A stretch of DNA of 64,000 bases from Agapetus fuscipes (lineage: Eukaryota; Arthropoda; Insecta; Trichoptera; Glossosomatidae). The translations under genes were made by a program, and so were the position numbers. The notes below the pieces were generated by a model. That model was not told the DNA's origin. It was given only the letters and a program-made list of their open reading frames with translations, and ran no database searches. Numbering within the stretch: the first letter of the stretch is position 1; the number at the start of each line of letters is the position of its first letter. Positions 1 to 10,820 of the stretch are shown in pieces. The stretch spans positions 18,909,960 to 18,973,959 of the forward strand of contig OX637333.1 of NCBI GenBank assembly GCA_951799405.1, written 5' to 3'.

Positions 1-617
1 AGTTTATATAATAAACTCATGGTCTGTCAGTATACTCTTGAATGTCTAGCTGACTAGTGGGAACCTTGGTTTTCTCAAGCAAAATGCTTCCTTCTATTTA
101 TTTTGCCAGAGTATTTATATTGCCAGAAAGGTGTCATTTGCGTTTTTCCAGATATTGGTAGAAGAATAAAGCACATATTAGCATATTCAGTACATACATC
201 TACCATTGAATGAAATCATAAGTCAAAGTACTTAACAACGAACCATTGTCTACTAATGTACTAATAATCATAACATTAAAATTCATTTTTACGTGAATGT
301 GTACAGATTATTGCTTATACTCAGTCTCCCTGTTTTTCTTCTCTAGACTCCCTTGTGTTCCTGTAGGCTTGTTGGGTATAATAAGCGCACATATACAATA
401 GAGAGCACAGTCTCCCAGGATTATTTTCAGGCAGGAGTGATATTTCAGAATTACAGCGGCTGCGGGATAAAAAATGAGAAGACGGAAACTCTACCCATTC
501 CACACTTCCTCTGCTTTTTCAGTATTCCACAATGAACTTAAAATGGAGTAGAGTACGATTTATGCACAAATTTGAGCTGTAATAAATGGATGAATTTACG
601 ATAAACGCAACGCCCGG
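1..617. other. AT-rich non-coding sequence
   Basis: No gene, RNA gene or recognisable repeat seen. The short open frames lack codon bias, family motifs and splice context. Confidence 0.6.
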
Positions 618-619
618 TC

Positions 620-815
620 GATCGGTCTGCACTCTGTATAGTCTAGTGGTAAAAGCTAAGAGCTTGTTATCGGAAGTTCTTGTTTTGGTTTGATTCCCGG
701 GGAATTATATAGTAAGTTTTAATTGTCAAATATGTTTGATGAGTGAAATATTGATGTGCCTTAATCGACCATCAAAGGTCCATCCAACATTATATCAACT
801 GGGTCTTGTTAAGTG
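620..815 (+). mobile_element. R2 SINE copy, tRNA-like head to mid body
   Basis: The tRNA-like head (TAGTCTAGTGGTAAAAGC, A-box-like, then a degraded B box near GGTTTGATTCCC) is followed by the R2 body landmarks AAAGGTCCATCCAACATTA and CAACTGGGTCTTG. The 5S-like head and the 3' tail are missing, and it is clearly older than the copies at 10.4 and 11.9 kb. Confidence 0.75.
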
Positions 816-1004
816 TTGATGATCGATCTTGGAGAGGAATTGCGCCCCCGATTAGGAGTTTAAAATGCGTATTAGCTTGCGGGTACAAAATCGTAGAAGT
901 GTATCTGCCGCTACGATTGAATAATCGAACCGTAGCGATCTGGTTTTTAACGCAAGTGAAATCGACTCGACAATCCTTTTACAATTACATAATGTGTTTA
1001 TCAT

Positions 1005-1190
1005 GAGCATCATCATCATTGTCTGAGCTAGACAGCCCTGGGGGGCCTTGGTTGAATCCACGATTCTCCTCCATGTTGTTATGTTTTTTGATTCAAAGGT
1101 ATCTCCAGGATACTTACATCCGGCTAGCTCTCATCAGCATCACTCTCAGGGCGTGGGGTTCTTTCTTTGGTATTGCTTACTTATATCTTG
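1005..1190 (-). mobile_element. LINE 3' end with (ATG)n tail
   Basis: Begins on the plus strand with (CAT)n and then matches the opening of the 28536-28985 repeat (AGCT.GACAGC...GGGCCTTGG...CCACGATTCTC). Read on the minus strand this is the end of a degraded non-LTR element followed by an (ATG)n microsatellite tail. Confidence 0.5.
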
Positions 1191-1279
1191 GGAAGGTTGT
1201 ATAATTAAAAGATAAGTTTAACATGAACAAATAAGGGTTTATTTAATCTACTAATATGGGGAAAAAGGGGAATTTAGGG

Positions 1280-1670
1280 ATTGGCACGACCTGCAGGTTG
1301 TCACTAGAACACTCCCTATTCCGTTGGCTGGAGTTCTAAACGGAAGGCCTGGGGCAGCGCCCCAGGCTAGCGGCGGTTCACAAGGCGGACGCCTCCACAC
1401 GTGGGAGCCCCTGGGTGGGCGCTCCTATGCCTCTGGTCCACAAGGCGGGTGCCTTGCTGGCAGGAAATCCAAGTAGATGGAGGGGGAGGGAGCTCCATCG
1501 TAGTGCCCCCTCTTGCACCGCTTGGTGCTTGGTCGCTAACGTCTTAATCGCTTGGCATCTTGCCGGGAACTAACGATGAACTCACGAGCGTGGGCCGATT
1601 GATTCGCACGGCGCAGTTCGGCCGTTTCCGTGACCGTTCGGCCCACAAACACACACTGCACACTTCGGGA
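1280..1670. other. GC-rich island with clustered hairpins, unidentified
   Basis: About 390 bp of conspicuously GC-rich sequence in an AT-rich setting. It holds several inverted repeats, including a perfect 9-bp stem at 1347-1367 and TTCCGTT/AACGGAA arms at 1319-1345, and ends near a GGCCGATT...GTTCGGCC region. There is no open frame of note. It may be part of an unrecognised transposable element or a structured non-coding sequence. Confidence 0.4.
1347..1367. repeat. Perfect 9-bp stem, 3-nt loop hairpin
   Basis: GCCTGGGGC and GCCCCAGGC flank AGC. This is the strongest of several hairpins in the surrounding GC-rich island. Confidence 0.8.
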
Positions 1671-2732
1671 TTGTTTTTTTATAATATGTTATTTAAAATA
1701 ACATAACAATGTATTTGTTTTGCTATCTAGCTACATACATACTCGTATATCTGCCTTGGCTACATTTGCGTGTACACCGTCATCTTGAGATCTCTATGCT
1801 ATTCTATCGTTATACAATATTTTAATACAAGCTTACACTGAGCCTATTAAAAACGAGGACACGTTATCTGTACCAAAAAAATAAAGCATTACGTTTACAC
1901 TCAAACATAGCGTTTCACACAAAATATAACAGAAAGCTTAACGCTCACTTGGAGCGATATATCAGTTTTTTGGGAAAACGACCCAAAGCTTCATACTTGG
2001 GGTAGTGGGTCCTTTATAAGAATTTATTCTGGAGGTGCTTTCCGAATCCGTTCCACTAAGTGGCTTCTTATAAAAATGTATGCAAAGTATTATCCGGCAA
2101 AGAGGCTTATGGCTTTTTACACCGCAGAGAGTGTAATGGAAGTTCCCTACATAATACTTTATCATACCATGGCATAATCTCATGCGTACACTTATCTAAC
2201 ATCTACTTGATGGTATTAAATTTTTAAATGAAAAATGTTATAAACGTTTTTTGTGGTGGACACAATTCTGCGATCCTGGTAATTATTATAAGACTTTTTA
2301 TACTATCCACAAGCTATTTATTCATCATCTCCCACTTCTTACCTTACGTAATTCTTCCTTATCAGACCATACCCACAGATTCCTCATTTTCATTCTTATA
2401 TTGTGGGTTAAAGAAATTAAGGAACATGTTGTAAACTTGCCAAATTAAGTGACAAATGGACAAATAAACAAGTAAATAAATATCAAGATAAGATGCGACC
2501 ACTTTAGGTGTCATAGTCGTTTTGAGACAATCGCTATACCGGGCATTCAAATTTCTCGATACGCTAACCATCGAACGACAATTATTGAGAACGAACGTTA
2601 TCGTCCGTTAAAATAGTCATCGTTAACATTGCATCGTTTGATGTATCTAAATAATCGAATAATAAGATGTTTAGTTAAATAAGAACGTAGAGACTGCAAA
2701 CCCGGGGCGCCCTATTATCATGAAGATGAGAA
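1671..2732. other. AT-rich non-coding sequence
   Basis: Nothing firmly identified. The stretch 1890-1985 ends in TTTTTTGGGAAAACG, which recurs near 18450 and may be a fragment of a foldback element. Confidence 0.4.
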
Positions 2733-2805
2733 AACGCAACTAAGCTACACATATAGTGTAACTTCTTGCCGCATTATGCCCGAAGAGGTAGCATATGGCG
2801 AATGG
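2733..2805 (-). mobile_element. R3 SINE, 3' fragment
   Basis: Carries the R3 3' landmark CTACACATATAGTGTAACTT followed by CTTGCCGCATTATGCCCGAA. The tRNA-like head is absent. Confidence 0.7.
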
Positions 2806-2827
2806 AAGAAATCATCTTCTTAAATAA

Positions 2828-3050
2828 AACGGTGCACCACTCCACAGCACTGTCGACAGCAGTGTCACCCCTGTATAATAAAGGTCAGCAAAAGCTGCAA
2901 GATTTATATTCATTCGAGGTTTGCGTTTTATCTTGTGAGTAGATATGCAACATGTGTAAGCGCAAACTTGCACGTGTTTGCTTGTGTGCTTACATTTCAC
3001 ATGCATCCTAAATGTTAGTATATCTTTGCAGCATAGATTATAGATTATAG
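2828..3050 (+). mobile_element. R1 element, near full length
   Basis: Diverged R1 copy with GTCACCCCTGT, the paired hairpin region (CAACATGTGTAAGCGC), TTTGCAGCATAGATTATAG and a short GATTATAG tail ending at 3050. Confidence 0.7.
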
Positions 3051-3059
3051 GCACATTTA

Positions 3060-3262
3060 TGTTTCATTGGAGATGATATTGTTTTCCATGCCACGGCTGA
3101 CGTTGCTTTTTCAAATATGGAACAATACGGTTTCCGGGATAAGTGGGAGTTTACGCTCATTAACGGTTGCGGTTTTCTTTTGTGATTACACATGCAACAT
3201 GTTTAAGCGTAAACCTTCACGTACCTGCTTGTGGATGTGCATTGAGAATAAAATTAAAAATG
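3060..3262 (+). mobile_element. R1 element, strongly diverged
   Basis: Same order of R1 landmarks (ACACATGCAACATGTTTAAG, CTGCTTGTGG, GTGCATT), heavily mutated. It lies directly behind the copy ending at 3050, as an old tandem insertion. Confidence 0.45.
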
Positions 3263-4445
3263 GGAATACATCTCTCCCACTAAGAATCTAGATTGTGCTG
3301 GTAATAACATCGTCCTCATATTACAAGAAAAAGGATGAAGAGTTCATCCTTAATCGTCGTGCAGAAATGGTGCCTCCTGAAGACCTTGGCTATGTTGCAA
3401 ACAAAATGTCTAGAATATAGTAATTTCTCCCACAACGGTTCGTCAAATGTCTTAAAAGTGTAATTAATCTTGAAATTTATAATTTGTAAATATGTACCTA
3501 TTCAAAAAACGCTAGTTTAAATTTTCACAAAATAATATATGTTGAAAAACAGTAAACCTTACAGTCCGTTATGTATGCATTTAAGTTTACTATGTACTCT
3601 TAAACTACTCAATCGATTTGAATATTTTTTTCATGTACAATAATCCCTGATTCCTTTGAACTTTGTTGTCGATCGAATAAAAAAACATATTTTTTCGCCT
3701 TCTATACGACTCATGTATCCTTGAATTTTGCTTTTGTACGTTTGTCCTTCTTCAATCACATTTGTGTTTGTTTTTCACGCATGGATACAGACATCGTTTT
3801 TGTGAATGATGTTGATAAATTAGAAACGATTTTTCATGTTTCTTGCTTAAATACTTTTGGATCAATAACTAAAGGCTTCGTAAACAGTAAACGTTTTTAA
3901 CGCGGGTTGTATTGCATTGAACATGTCTACGTTTCGTCCCCCCAGTGCTTGTTGGCCTTATCTGCCATTTGATTCAATAAAGACCTTTCAATGACATTGT
4001 CGTAAAAGTCACATTCTAGAAATTCCGAAGGAAAAAAACGAAAACATGTTACTGTGAGAGTTTTTTAAAATATTTAAAAAAGTCCAGTTTTCATAAGACA
4101 CATAGGTCCAGTACACATACAAACATAATTATGCGACGTTCCATCGCGCCCTAAGATAAATGATGCAGTATTTTATGTTTTTAGTTTGGTAATATTTTGT
4201 ACCAAAAGATTTAAACATTGTTTACGAAACCAGTCGTACATGATTAAATTCTACTCGCTCCGTAACAATTTATTTTGAATTAATTATTTAGAATGAAGGG
4301 TTACAAAGTGACCTAAAATATGCCTCATCAAGTAATGCGATTTTTTTTTTCCAATGCAAATTTCTTACGGCTTTGCAATGCAATAAAAATAGCAAAAAAC
4401 CCTTTCATACACTTGTAAAAAAAAACAACAAACGCTGAATTTATT
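3263..4445. other. AT-rich non-coding sequence
   Basis: No supported gene or repeat. Contains poly-A/T runs and many stops in all frames. Confidence 0.5.
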
Positions 4446-4640
4446 TTGACATGTGATATTAAGCGTCGGTTTATCGCCCCTGGTGGCATTAGGGCCCTCA
4501 AGGCGCCCGCGGACCTGATTTATGACCTTTTTTTTACCCCTGAACGGCGGGAAGATGTCCCTGGCTGGCTCTGTGACAACCTGGAGCGTAATTTACGGGG
4601 TCTCACTGAGCCTAGAATTATCATATAGCAGCGGTGGAAT
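4446..4640 (+). other. GC-rich 60-codon open frame of unknown origin
   Basis: About 190 bp of raised GC content encodes a 60-residue open frame on the plus strand (motifs RRFIAPGGIRALKAP, PGWLCDNLERNLRGLTEP) ending in TAG. Composition and sequence differ from the surrounding AT-rich DNA. I do not recognise the family. It could be a relic of a transposon ORF or an old exon; no splice sites are convincing. Confidence 0.25.
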
Positions 4641-4734
4641 ATGCTCCCAAGAAACTATGAATTATTAAATGATGGAGCTATTTTTAGTTGATATAAAAAT
4701 CCGTCCTTTCAAATAATTGAGTGAGATGGAGTAG

Positions 4735-4830
4735 AGAAAGAAGAGAACTCTGGAGGTCCAATGTGATACGTTGTTGCCGTTCCAATAGGGGTGGCTAGAA
4801 CCTCTGCTTGTTGCTACAACAACCTCGGCT
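4735..4830 (-). mobile_element. LINE 3'-end scrap
   Basis: The segment GTTGCCGTTCCAATAGGGGT with GCCTCTG-like sequence parallels those near 15305, 16090, 34180, 37245 and 46160. These are minus-strand ends of the same LINE family. Confidence 0.45.
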
Positions 4831-4954
4831 TGTTTCTAATAAGATGTTTTGGAGTTGGGGGACAAAACAATGTATATTGTAAATCCACCATTCTAGGGAT
4901 CAAACCTGCTGTCGGAAATATTCTGTGGAGTGAAGAAGATGTAAGTAAAAGATG

Positions 4955-5245
4955 GAAATAGTAATTAAGTGAAATATTTGATGAAGTTGAAAAGGAAGAT
5001 AATGTTGGAGGAGAGCCGTGATGAGGGCAATGTTCTGGAAGTAACGAAAGAAGAGGTAAAAAAGGTTACGAAAGATCGAAAAAATGGTGAAGCACCAGGT
5101 GTGGATGGTGGGAGAGCTGAAATGATGAAAACGGTCGGAGAAAGTGTGCTTGAATCGATGAAAGATCTTTGTAAATTGTGAGTTAGGGTTAAAGAGGAGC
5201 TCTGCCATCGGACTGGAGAGAGGCAGTCATTGTGCTAATTAATGT
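4955..5245 (+). mobile_element. Non-LTR retrotransposon reverse transcriptase fragment
   Basis: The plus strand encodes EEVKKVTKDRKNGEAPGVDG followed by AEMMKTVGESVLESMKDLCKL, then, past a stop, a degraded ALPSDWREAVIV. The K-NG-APG-DG block with the downstream P-DW motif is the N-terminal part of LINE reverse transcriptases. The frame is broken and the catalytic YADD-containing region is absent, so it is dead. Confidence 0.85.
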
Positions 5246-6045
5246 AATGAATTATTATTGATTACCAATGACTCTTTTAATTCAAGGTTCTGTTCCTTGA
5301 CTTATAGGCCGGGATGAGGCTAACCAACTATACTGCATGAGTACTTACATAATAAAACTAAAATATTATAAAAGTATAAACAGTAGTAACGAAAATACAG
5401 CAGAAGAAAAAAAAAATAAACATGAGCCACAGTACAAGCTCAAAAAAACAATATCAAGTAAAAAAATTAAATTAACAATGTTTAATTTTACTGATATAAG
5501 AGTTTATCTGAAGATGGCCAAGAAGCCGAAACGGGCCAAAACGGGCTAAAACTCATTATTTGTTTAATAAACGAATAAAAAATAATATGTATTTAGAATT
5601 GAACAGGGTTTTTTTCGCAATATTTTTTTTTAAATGGAGTTCTAAAAAGTTTCCACTGAAACATTTCATACAATTATCAAGTATTTTTTTTTCCTAGCAA
5701 TCCGGCAGTGTGACGTCACAACTGCAGTCTGCAAACCTCATTGTTTTTTATTGTTTGCTTCTTATACCTTTAGTAATTCCCCTGTAAGTGTTTCCTTGAG
5801 CTTTTCTAAAGCTCTCTCTGCTTGCAGTTTATTTTACGAAGTTAATTGAAGTAGTTTTATAAAAGCTCAGCCCAGCTGGCAATCTTGCTCGATTGCCCGT
5901 GCAAAGAGATTGTCTGCAAGCTTTTATATGTAGCTGTGACACCGTTAACACTGATATTTCGGATAAGTCCTTCTATTGTAAATTACTCAACGCTGCAAAA
6001 TTATTGTAACTTTTTGGCGTGTTCTCGCCGAAGAGGTCGTATATG
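5246..6045. other. AT-rich non-coding sequence
   Basis: No gene supported. A 70-codon lysine-rich frame (5337-5549) is explained by A-rich composition. Confidence 0.5.
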
Positions 6046-6046
6046 A

Positions 6047-6304
6047 TCTAAATCTAAATCTAAGTTGCAAAGATATATATGTCATTTGAGATTCATATTA
6101 AATGCATTCCCACAAGCAGACACGCATAATTTCGCGCTAACACATGTCGTATGTGGACCTACAATATAAAAACCCAACCTGAAATGAACATAAGCCCTGC
6201 AACTCTTGCCGACCTTCCCTGAAACAGGGGTAACATTGGCAAAGTGAAACATTTTTTACAGTATGGATGGTCAGCTTTATCCCAACCTATAAGCCAAGCA
6301 ACAA
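6047..6304 (-). mobile_element. R1 element, full length
   Basis: Full minus-strand copy: tail (TAAATC)n with TAAGTTGCAAAGATATA, then the hairpin region, CCTGAAACAGGGG, GTGAAACATTTTTTACAGTA, and CAACCTATAAGCCAAG at the 5' end. The tail unit is GATTTA, unlike the commoner GATTATA. Confidence 0.9.
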
Positions 6305-6915
6305 AAGGGATAAAATATACGATTCACTGAGAAAGTAACAAATAAAACCATACAAATATTCAATTAGATCATTTTTCAAATCGTTCGATAGTACAGGATT
6401 TACTTAGTTTCATTTTGTTTCTTCTATTGTTTTTAAACTCGAAACAAAAAAAAAACATTGAAATCTGTACAACAATATTCCTAACAAAACAGCTGCTGCT
6501 GATGCTTGTTTCAGAATTGCTACATGATCTTTTACTGTACACGAACTGTAATTTTATTTTATAGTTAAGCCCTCGCTAAACCGGCTCTATCACATAATGC
6601 ACAATATCAGTTAACTCTAGTTAAGCTCTGCAATCCACAGTTCATTTCATAAAAATAATACAGAGAAATCAGGGATAGTCACGAGATGAAAGCATTAAAC
6701 TAAAGTTAAAAGTATTTTTTGAATTTCAAGCTAATAGTCTGTAGTCACGGATTATATTGTATTGGCGAGTTGGCTTAAAACGGTTTATGTTTTTTTTTAA
6801 AAGTATTATATATGTACTAATCATTGTTAACCCTATGATGTTACATTTTATGTTTGCGAAATAAAATTGAATTCCTTTCATGGCTTCATCAAAGCTTAAG
6901 TGACAGATGCAGACG
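6305..6915. other. AT-rich non-coding sequence
   Basis: Nothing recognised. Confidence 0.5.
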
Positions 6916-6916
6916 A

Positions 6917-7012
6917 ACCATCGGCTGTGGTCTAATGGTTAATTGGTTAATGGTAATGGTTAATTCGGACTCGTTATCGAATACGAAGAGTTTGGTTTTC
7001 GGTGGAAAACAA
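6917..7012 (+). mobile_element. R2 SINE, tRNA-like head only
   Basis: GTGGTCTAATGGTTAA (A-box-like), GGACTCGTTATCG (anticodon-arm-like), GGTTTTCGGTGG and an A-run. The body is missing. A short TTAATGGT expansion sits within the A-box region. Confidence 0.6.
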
Positions 7013-8164
7013 AAAAAAAACTATTAGGACTTAAAAAATCGTCAGTTTACAAAGTAGTTTATTTTAATATAGGTAGATACATAACTTAAAGGTAACTGGG
7101 CGAAAAAGGTTTTTTTAAAGCGTTTTACCAAAAATACTTGAAAAATAAAAATATTTATAGAGCTGCTATTTGAGATTCCCTACATTTTTTTGGTAAACAC
7201 TAAGTTTAAGTTTATACGAATAGTTCTATCCTTGGTATACTAGTTACATACGTTGTGGATACAAAATGACCTGGATTAACCCTAGCTAGTTAGGGATTTG
7301 ACTTATCTTTTTGCAGCGATCTGTTTTGGTTAATTTAGAAATTTCCAGCTGAATTATCCCCAAGAGGGGCATTAATTTGCAATGGAGTATTATTTGAAGA
7401 AATTAGAAAATTTAAAAGTGTGGTTTGTAGTTTAATTTTAATAAAAAGCATTTGCAATTTATTTTGCACTATTTATACGTATGAAACCTAATTTTTACAC
7501 TTGGCACAGTCTATGTAGGAGTTTCTCTGTCCGTGTAAATTTACTGAATGCTTAATTAACGCTTCAAGCAACTGTCGCTTATGTAGCCTTTGACTGAAAT
7601 AAGTCATTCTTGTTAACTACGTTAGAGCACTCCATTAACACCAACAATTATTATTCGTGTGCTAGTTTTTTAAAGTAACGGTCGGTAAACGTTGCTAGCC
7701 ACTCATAAATAAAAAAAAAAACGGTTCACTTTTTCAATGTCGCCCCAGTTTCAGACAACGGCCCAAGAGTTGCAGTGCATAGGTTCATTTGAGTTTTGTT
7801 ATTTTTAATTTTGTTAAAAAACGCGGCATGCGTAAGCGCGAACAAACTTATTTATAACTTTTCAAATTTAATTGGTGATACACTGTAGAATGCCATTATA
7901 AATATTTTATTAAAAAAAAAAAACTTATTTATTTCTGTTTTGAGTGAAGCATTCACTCTTTTCTGCTGTATCTTTGAAACTCAGATTATAAAACATTATG
8001 TTATAGAAAATATCTACATCATCAAAAAATATTTAATATTTTTATTATAATTATTCTCATTCGCAACCAACAAGAAAAATACCTACACGGAAAAACTCAC
8101 TCATTTTCGGTTAATATTCCATAATATGCATGTTACTATTTAAATGTAATTAATTATTCATATT
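7013..8164. other. AT-rich non-coding sequence
   Basis: Nothing recognised. Region 7720-7860 has faint R1-like words (ACGGTTCACTTTTTCAATGT, GCGTAAGCGCGAAC), so a heavily decayed plus-strand R1 copy is possible. Confidence 0.4.
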
Positions 8165-8408
8165 TCTTGACTTATAGGTTGGTATGAGGCTGACCACCCA
8201 TACTGTAAAAAATGGTTCACTTTGCCAATGTCACCCCTGTTTCAGGGAAGGTTGGCAAAAGTTGTGGGGCTTATGTTCATTTGAGGTTTGGATTTTATTT
8301 GTAAGTACACATTCAGCATTTGTAAGCGCGAACTACACTTGTTGGTTTGTGGGCATACATCTGAGAGCTTTAAATGAATATATCCTTGCAACTTAGATTA
8401 TAGATTAT
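8165..8408 (+). mobile_element. R1 element, full length, young
   Basis: Starts TTGACTTATAGGTTGGTATG and ends in a GATTATAGATTATTATAG tail. The body appears nearly identical to the copy at 19005-19263, with one obvious substitution (GTTGGCAAAAG versus GTCGGCAAAAG), implying recent amplification. Confidence 0.92.
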
Positions 8409-8705
8409 TATAGACTAAGTATTTCCGTTTTCTCTTTCTATGTCCCTTCATCACACTCCGGAGTCCAGCATTCCATTAATTCAGCCCCGCGTACAGAGTC
8501 ATTTCCCGCCACAATCTTAAAGATGGCGTCGTAAAAACTAACGTCAAACATTTACAAAATATTACAACAAAATTACAGCACTGTAAAAAGCGCTATCGTC
8601 TTACTTACATTTTGCAATGTATGTAAATTCACCTCCAGTACACGTTGTCATTTTTTAGTGTCAATTTTAAAGTGAATTATATGCCAACTGTCTTAGTATA
8701 TAAAA
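8409..8705. other. Non-coding spacer
   Basis: No feature recognised between the two R1 copies. Confidence 0.4.
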
Positions 8706-8930
8706 TCTACGTTGCAAAATGTATTAACATTAAAGATTCATATTAAGTGTATTCCCACAAGCAGTCGCGTATAAGTTCACACGTACAAGTGCTGCATGTG
8801 AACTAACAAAGTAAAAACCAAAATCTCAAATGTATAAGCCTTCCAACTCTTAACGACCTTTCCTGAAACAGCGGTGACATTGGCAAAGTAAATATTTTTG
8901 TACAGTATGGATGGTCAGCCTCATGAAGTT
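8706..8930 (-). mobile_element. R1 element, left half of an inverted pair
   Basis: Minus-strand R1: GATTCATATTAAGTGTATTCC, the hairpin region, CCTGAAACAGCGGTGACATT, TACAGTATGGATGGTCAGCC. It stops at the head-to-head junction with the next copy. Confidence 0.85.
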
Positions 8931-9112
8931 ATTGTGTACAAACTTGGTTCACTTTTGCCAACGCCACCACGGTTTCAGGAAAAGGCGGCAGGAGTAGCAA
9001 AGTTTACGTTTATGTGAGTTTTGGTTTATTTTGTATGTACGCCTGCTTATCGACCCTCATTAAATATGTGCCATAAATGACACTATATATTTGCAACTTA
9101 GATTATAGTTTG
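8931..9112 (+). mobile_element. R1 element, right half of an inverted pair
   Basis: Plus-strand R1, 5'-truncated and lacking the double hairpin's second arm, with CAACTTAGATTATAG at its 3' end. It abuts the minus copy head to head with essentially no spacer. Confidence 0.75.
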
Positions 9113-9732
9113 TGTGTTATAGTATATATTTACAGCTCAGATTAAAAAAAAGTTTCCTTCAGTTATTTATTGTTTTAATTGAACAATTAGTGTTTTCTTG
9201 AGTTGAAAAAAACAAACGAACTTCTTATTTATGCTAAGAGACTAATGTCATTTTCAAATACAGATTAACTTAGTTTAAAAAAAAAACATTTACTAGTATT
9301 TCATCCAATCATGACTTAAAACTGAGATTATTTTGGGTTTTGTGGAAATACTTTTTAAGTCAGAAACAGTTGATGTTTATGAATAAGAAGAAAATCTGTT
9401 TATCCAAACTTAAACAAATGAGCGTCTTTACGACCAGACTTCTTATTCCGAATACAACGAATAAGTAAATGCTAACACGAAAGTTAACACCGTGATTTTA
9501 TCTCAAAATCCTGAAAGATTTTTGTTGAATGATCTACCAGTATTATTGTGTTGTGCTAATTCCCAATTTAATACGTTTTTTTTTTGAAGATATTTCTCAC
9601 CAGTTATAAAGCTATAATCCTCTTTTGATAGTTTACATGAGTTCTATACTGGGCCGTAATTCTGATAGTATCCTTAACCTTCTTTCTTTTTAAAGGTGCA
9701 TTTTTCACCAAAAAAGAAGTTCATTTTCACCA
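9113..9732. other. AT-rich non-coding sequence
   Basis: Nothing recognised apart from poly-A/T runs. Confidence 0.5.
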
Positions 9733-9831
9733 GCTGCCACCGCTGCCACCGCTGCCACCGCTGCCATCGCTGCCACCGCTGCCACCGCTGCCACCGCTGC
9801 CACCGCTGCCACCGCTGCCACCGCTGCCACC
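9733..9831 (+). repeat. 9-bp minisatellite, 11 units
   Basis: Eleven contiguous GCTGCCACC units; the only internal variant is ACC to ATC in unit 4. In one frame it would encode Ala-Ala-Thr repeats, but flanking frames are closed, so it is treated as non-coding. Such homogeneity implies recent expansion. Confidence 0.95.
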
Positions 9832-9839
9832 GCAGCCTA

Positions 9840-10387
9840 CCAAACGCCTTCCTCCTTAATTAAAAAGTTTGTGCCCTAGGGCGTCCTCTTTGTACAAACG
9901 AGGTCTTGTTAAATCAGTTCCCAGGAAAACTTATGTTTATGTCTCTTTTTGACGTTTGACTTCAACATCTTATGCTTAATTTTTTCGTTCTTTACAAATT
10001 ATCGTGTTTTCATGTCACTTTGTGACTATAGAAAGAAACGACGTATGTTTGTACGCCATATTGTTCAATGTTTTTGAGAGCCTTCATCCCATTTTTTTTT
10101 ACAAATTTCTTTCTTAAAGGCGTTCGGAATAAGTTACAGCACACTTTATACATCTCCTTCTTGTATACGCCTAATTGCTGATTTTATTTGTCCAGATACG
10201 AGCGGCCTTTATTCCCCGCGACTGTAAATATTTTGGCAGACTGGACATAAAACTGGTCGGGCAGTTAAAGCCAAAGATAGATATATGACAACACATTGCT
10301 GGTGAAAAGCAGGAAATCCGAGAGAAAGTTGCGCTACTGAACTATTTACGTGGATAATGATCAACGCACAAATTAATGATTGTACCG
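9840..10387. other. Non-coding sequence
   Basis: No supported gene or repeat. Confidence 0.4.
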
Positions 10388-10820
10388 TGGTATCGACGTT
10401 ACCATGTTGAAAGCACCGGTTTCCATAGATCACCGAAGTTAAGCAACATTTGGCGCGGTCAGTGCTTGGATGGGTTACCGCTCAGGTACACCGCGTGTCG
10501 TTGGCATCTTGGACCGGTCCGTAGTCCAGTGGCAACACTTCGGACTCGTAAATGGAAGGTTGTGCATTCGGATCCCGGCGGAGCACAAAAATATATCATT
10601 TATATTTCGAATGTGCTCTTCGCTGAGTTGAACAATTCATAAACCTTTACGAAAGACCGGTCACTGAAAGGTCCATCCAACCTTACAACAACTGGGTCTT
10701 GCTTGAGAATTGGCGCTTTCTAGTTTCTACAGCGACGACCAAGTTCGCAGAGGGCTCTTGAGGTGTGATACAGACAAAAACAGCGCTCACCAAATAAATC
10801 ATCCTAATATTATTATTATT
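10388..10820 (+). mobile_element. R2 composite SINE, complete (5S head + tRNA-like + body + (ATT)n)
   Basis: In order: a 5S rRNA-like head (10390-10507), a tRNA-like segment (10518-10586: CCGTAGTCCAGTGGCAAC, GGACTCGTAAATGG), an A-rich linker, the body (GAAAGACCGGTCACTGAAAG, CAACTGGGTCTTGCTTGAGA, GATACAGACAAAAACAGCGC) and a 3' (ATT)n microsatellite. Known SINE classes carry either a 5S or a tRNA head; having both in one element is unusual. The internal Pol III promoters of both gene types would be present. Confidence 0.92.
10390..10507 (+). pseudogene. 5S rRNA-derived SINE head
   Basis: Matches eukaryotic 5S rRNA along most of its length: ACCATGTTGAAAGCACCGGT, GATCACCGAAGTTAAGCAAC, CTTGGATGGGTTACCGC, ACACCGCGTGTCGTTGGCAT. 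The 5' end is degraded and the copy is fused directly to a tRNA-like module, so it is a retroposed promoter head, not a functional 5S gene. Confidence 0.88.

Noticed and set aside
8184..8396. 70-codon frame MRLTTHTVKNGSLCQCHPCF, repeated at 19025 and 58739
   Set aside because: It is the R1 repeat read in one frame. Open-frame length is not conserved across R1 copies.
9733..9831. Coding Ala-Ala-Thr repeat exon
   Set aside because: Flanking frames close quickly and no splice sites or conserved flanks are seen.
10390..10507. Functional 5S rRNA gene
   Set aside because: Mutated 5' end, fused to a tRNA-like SINE module, no T-run terminator at the 3' end.
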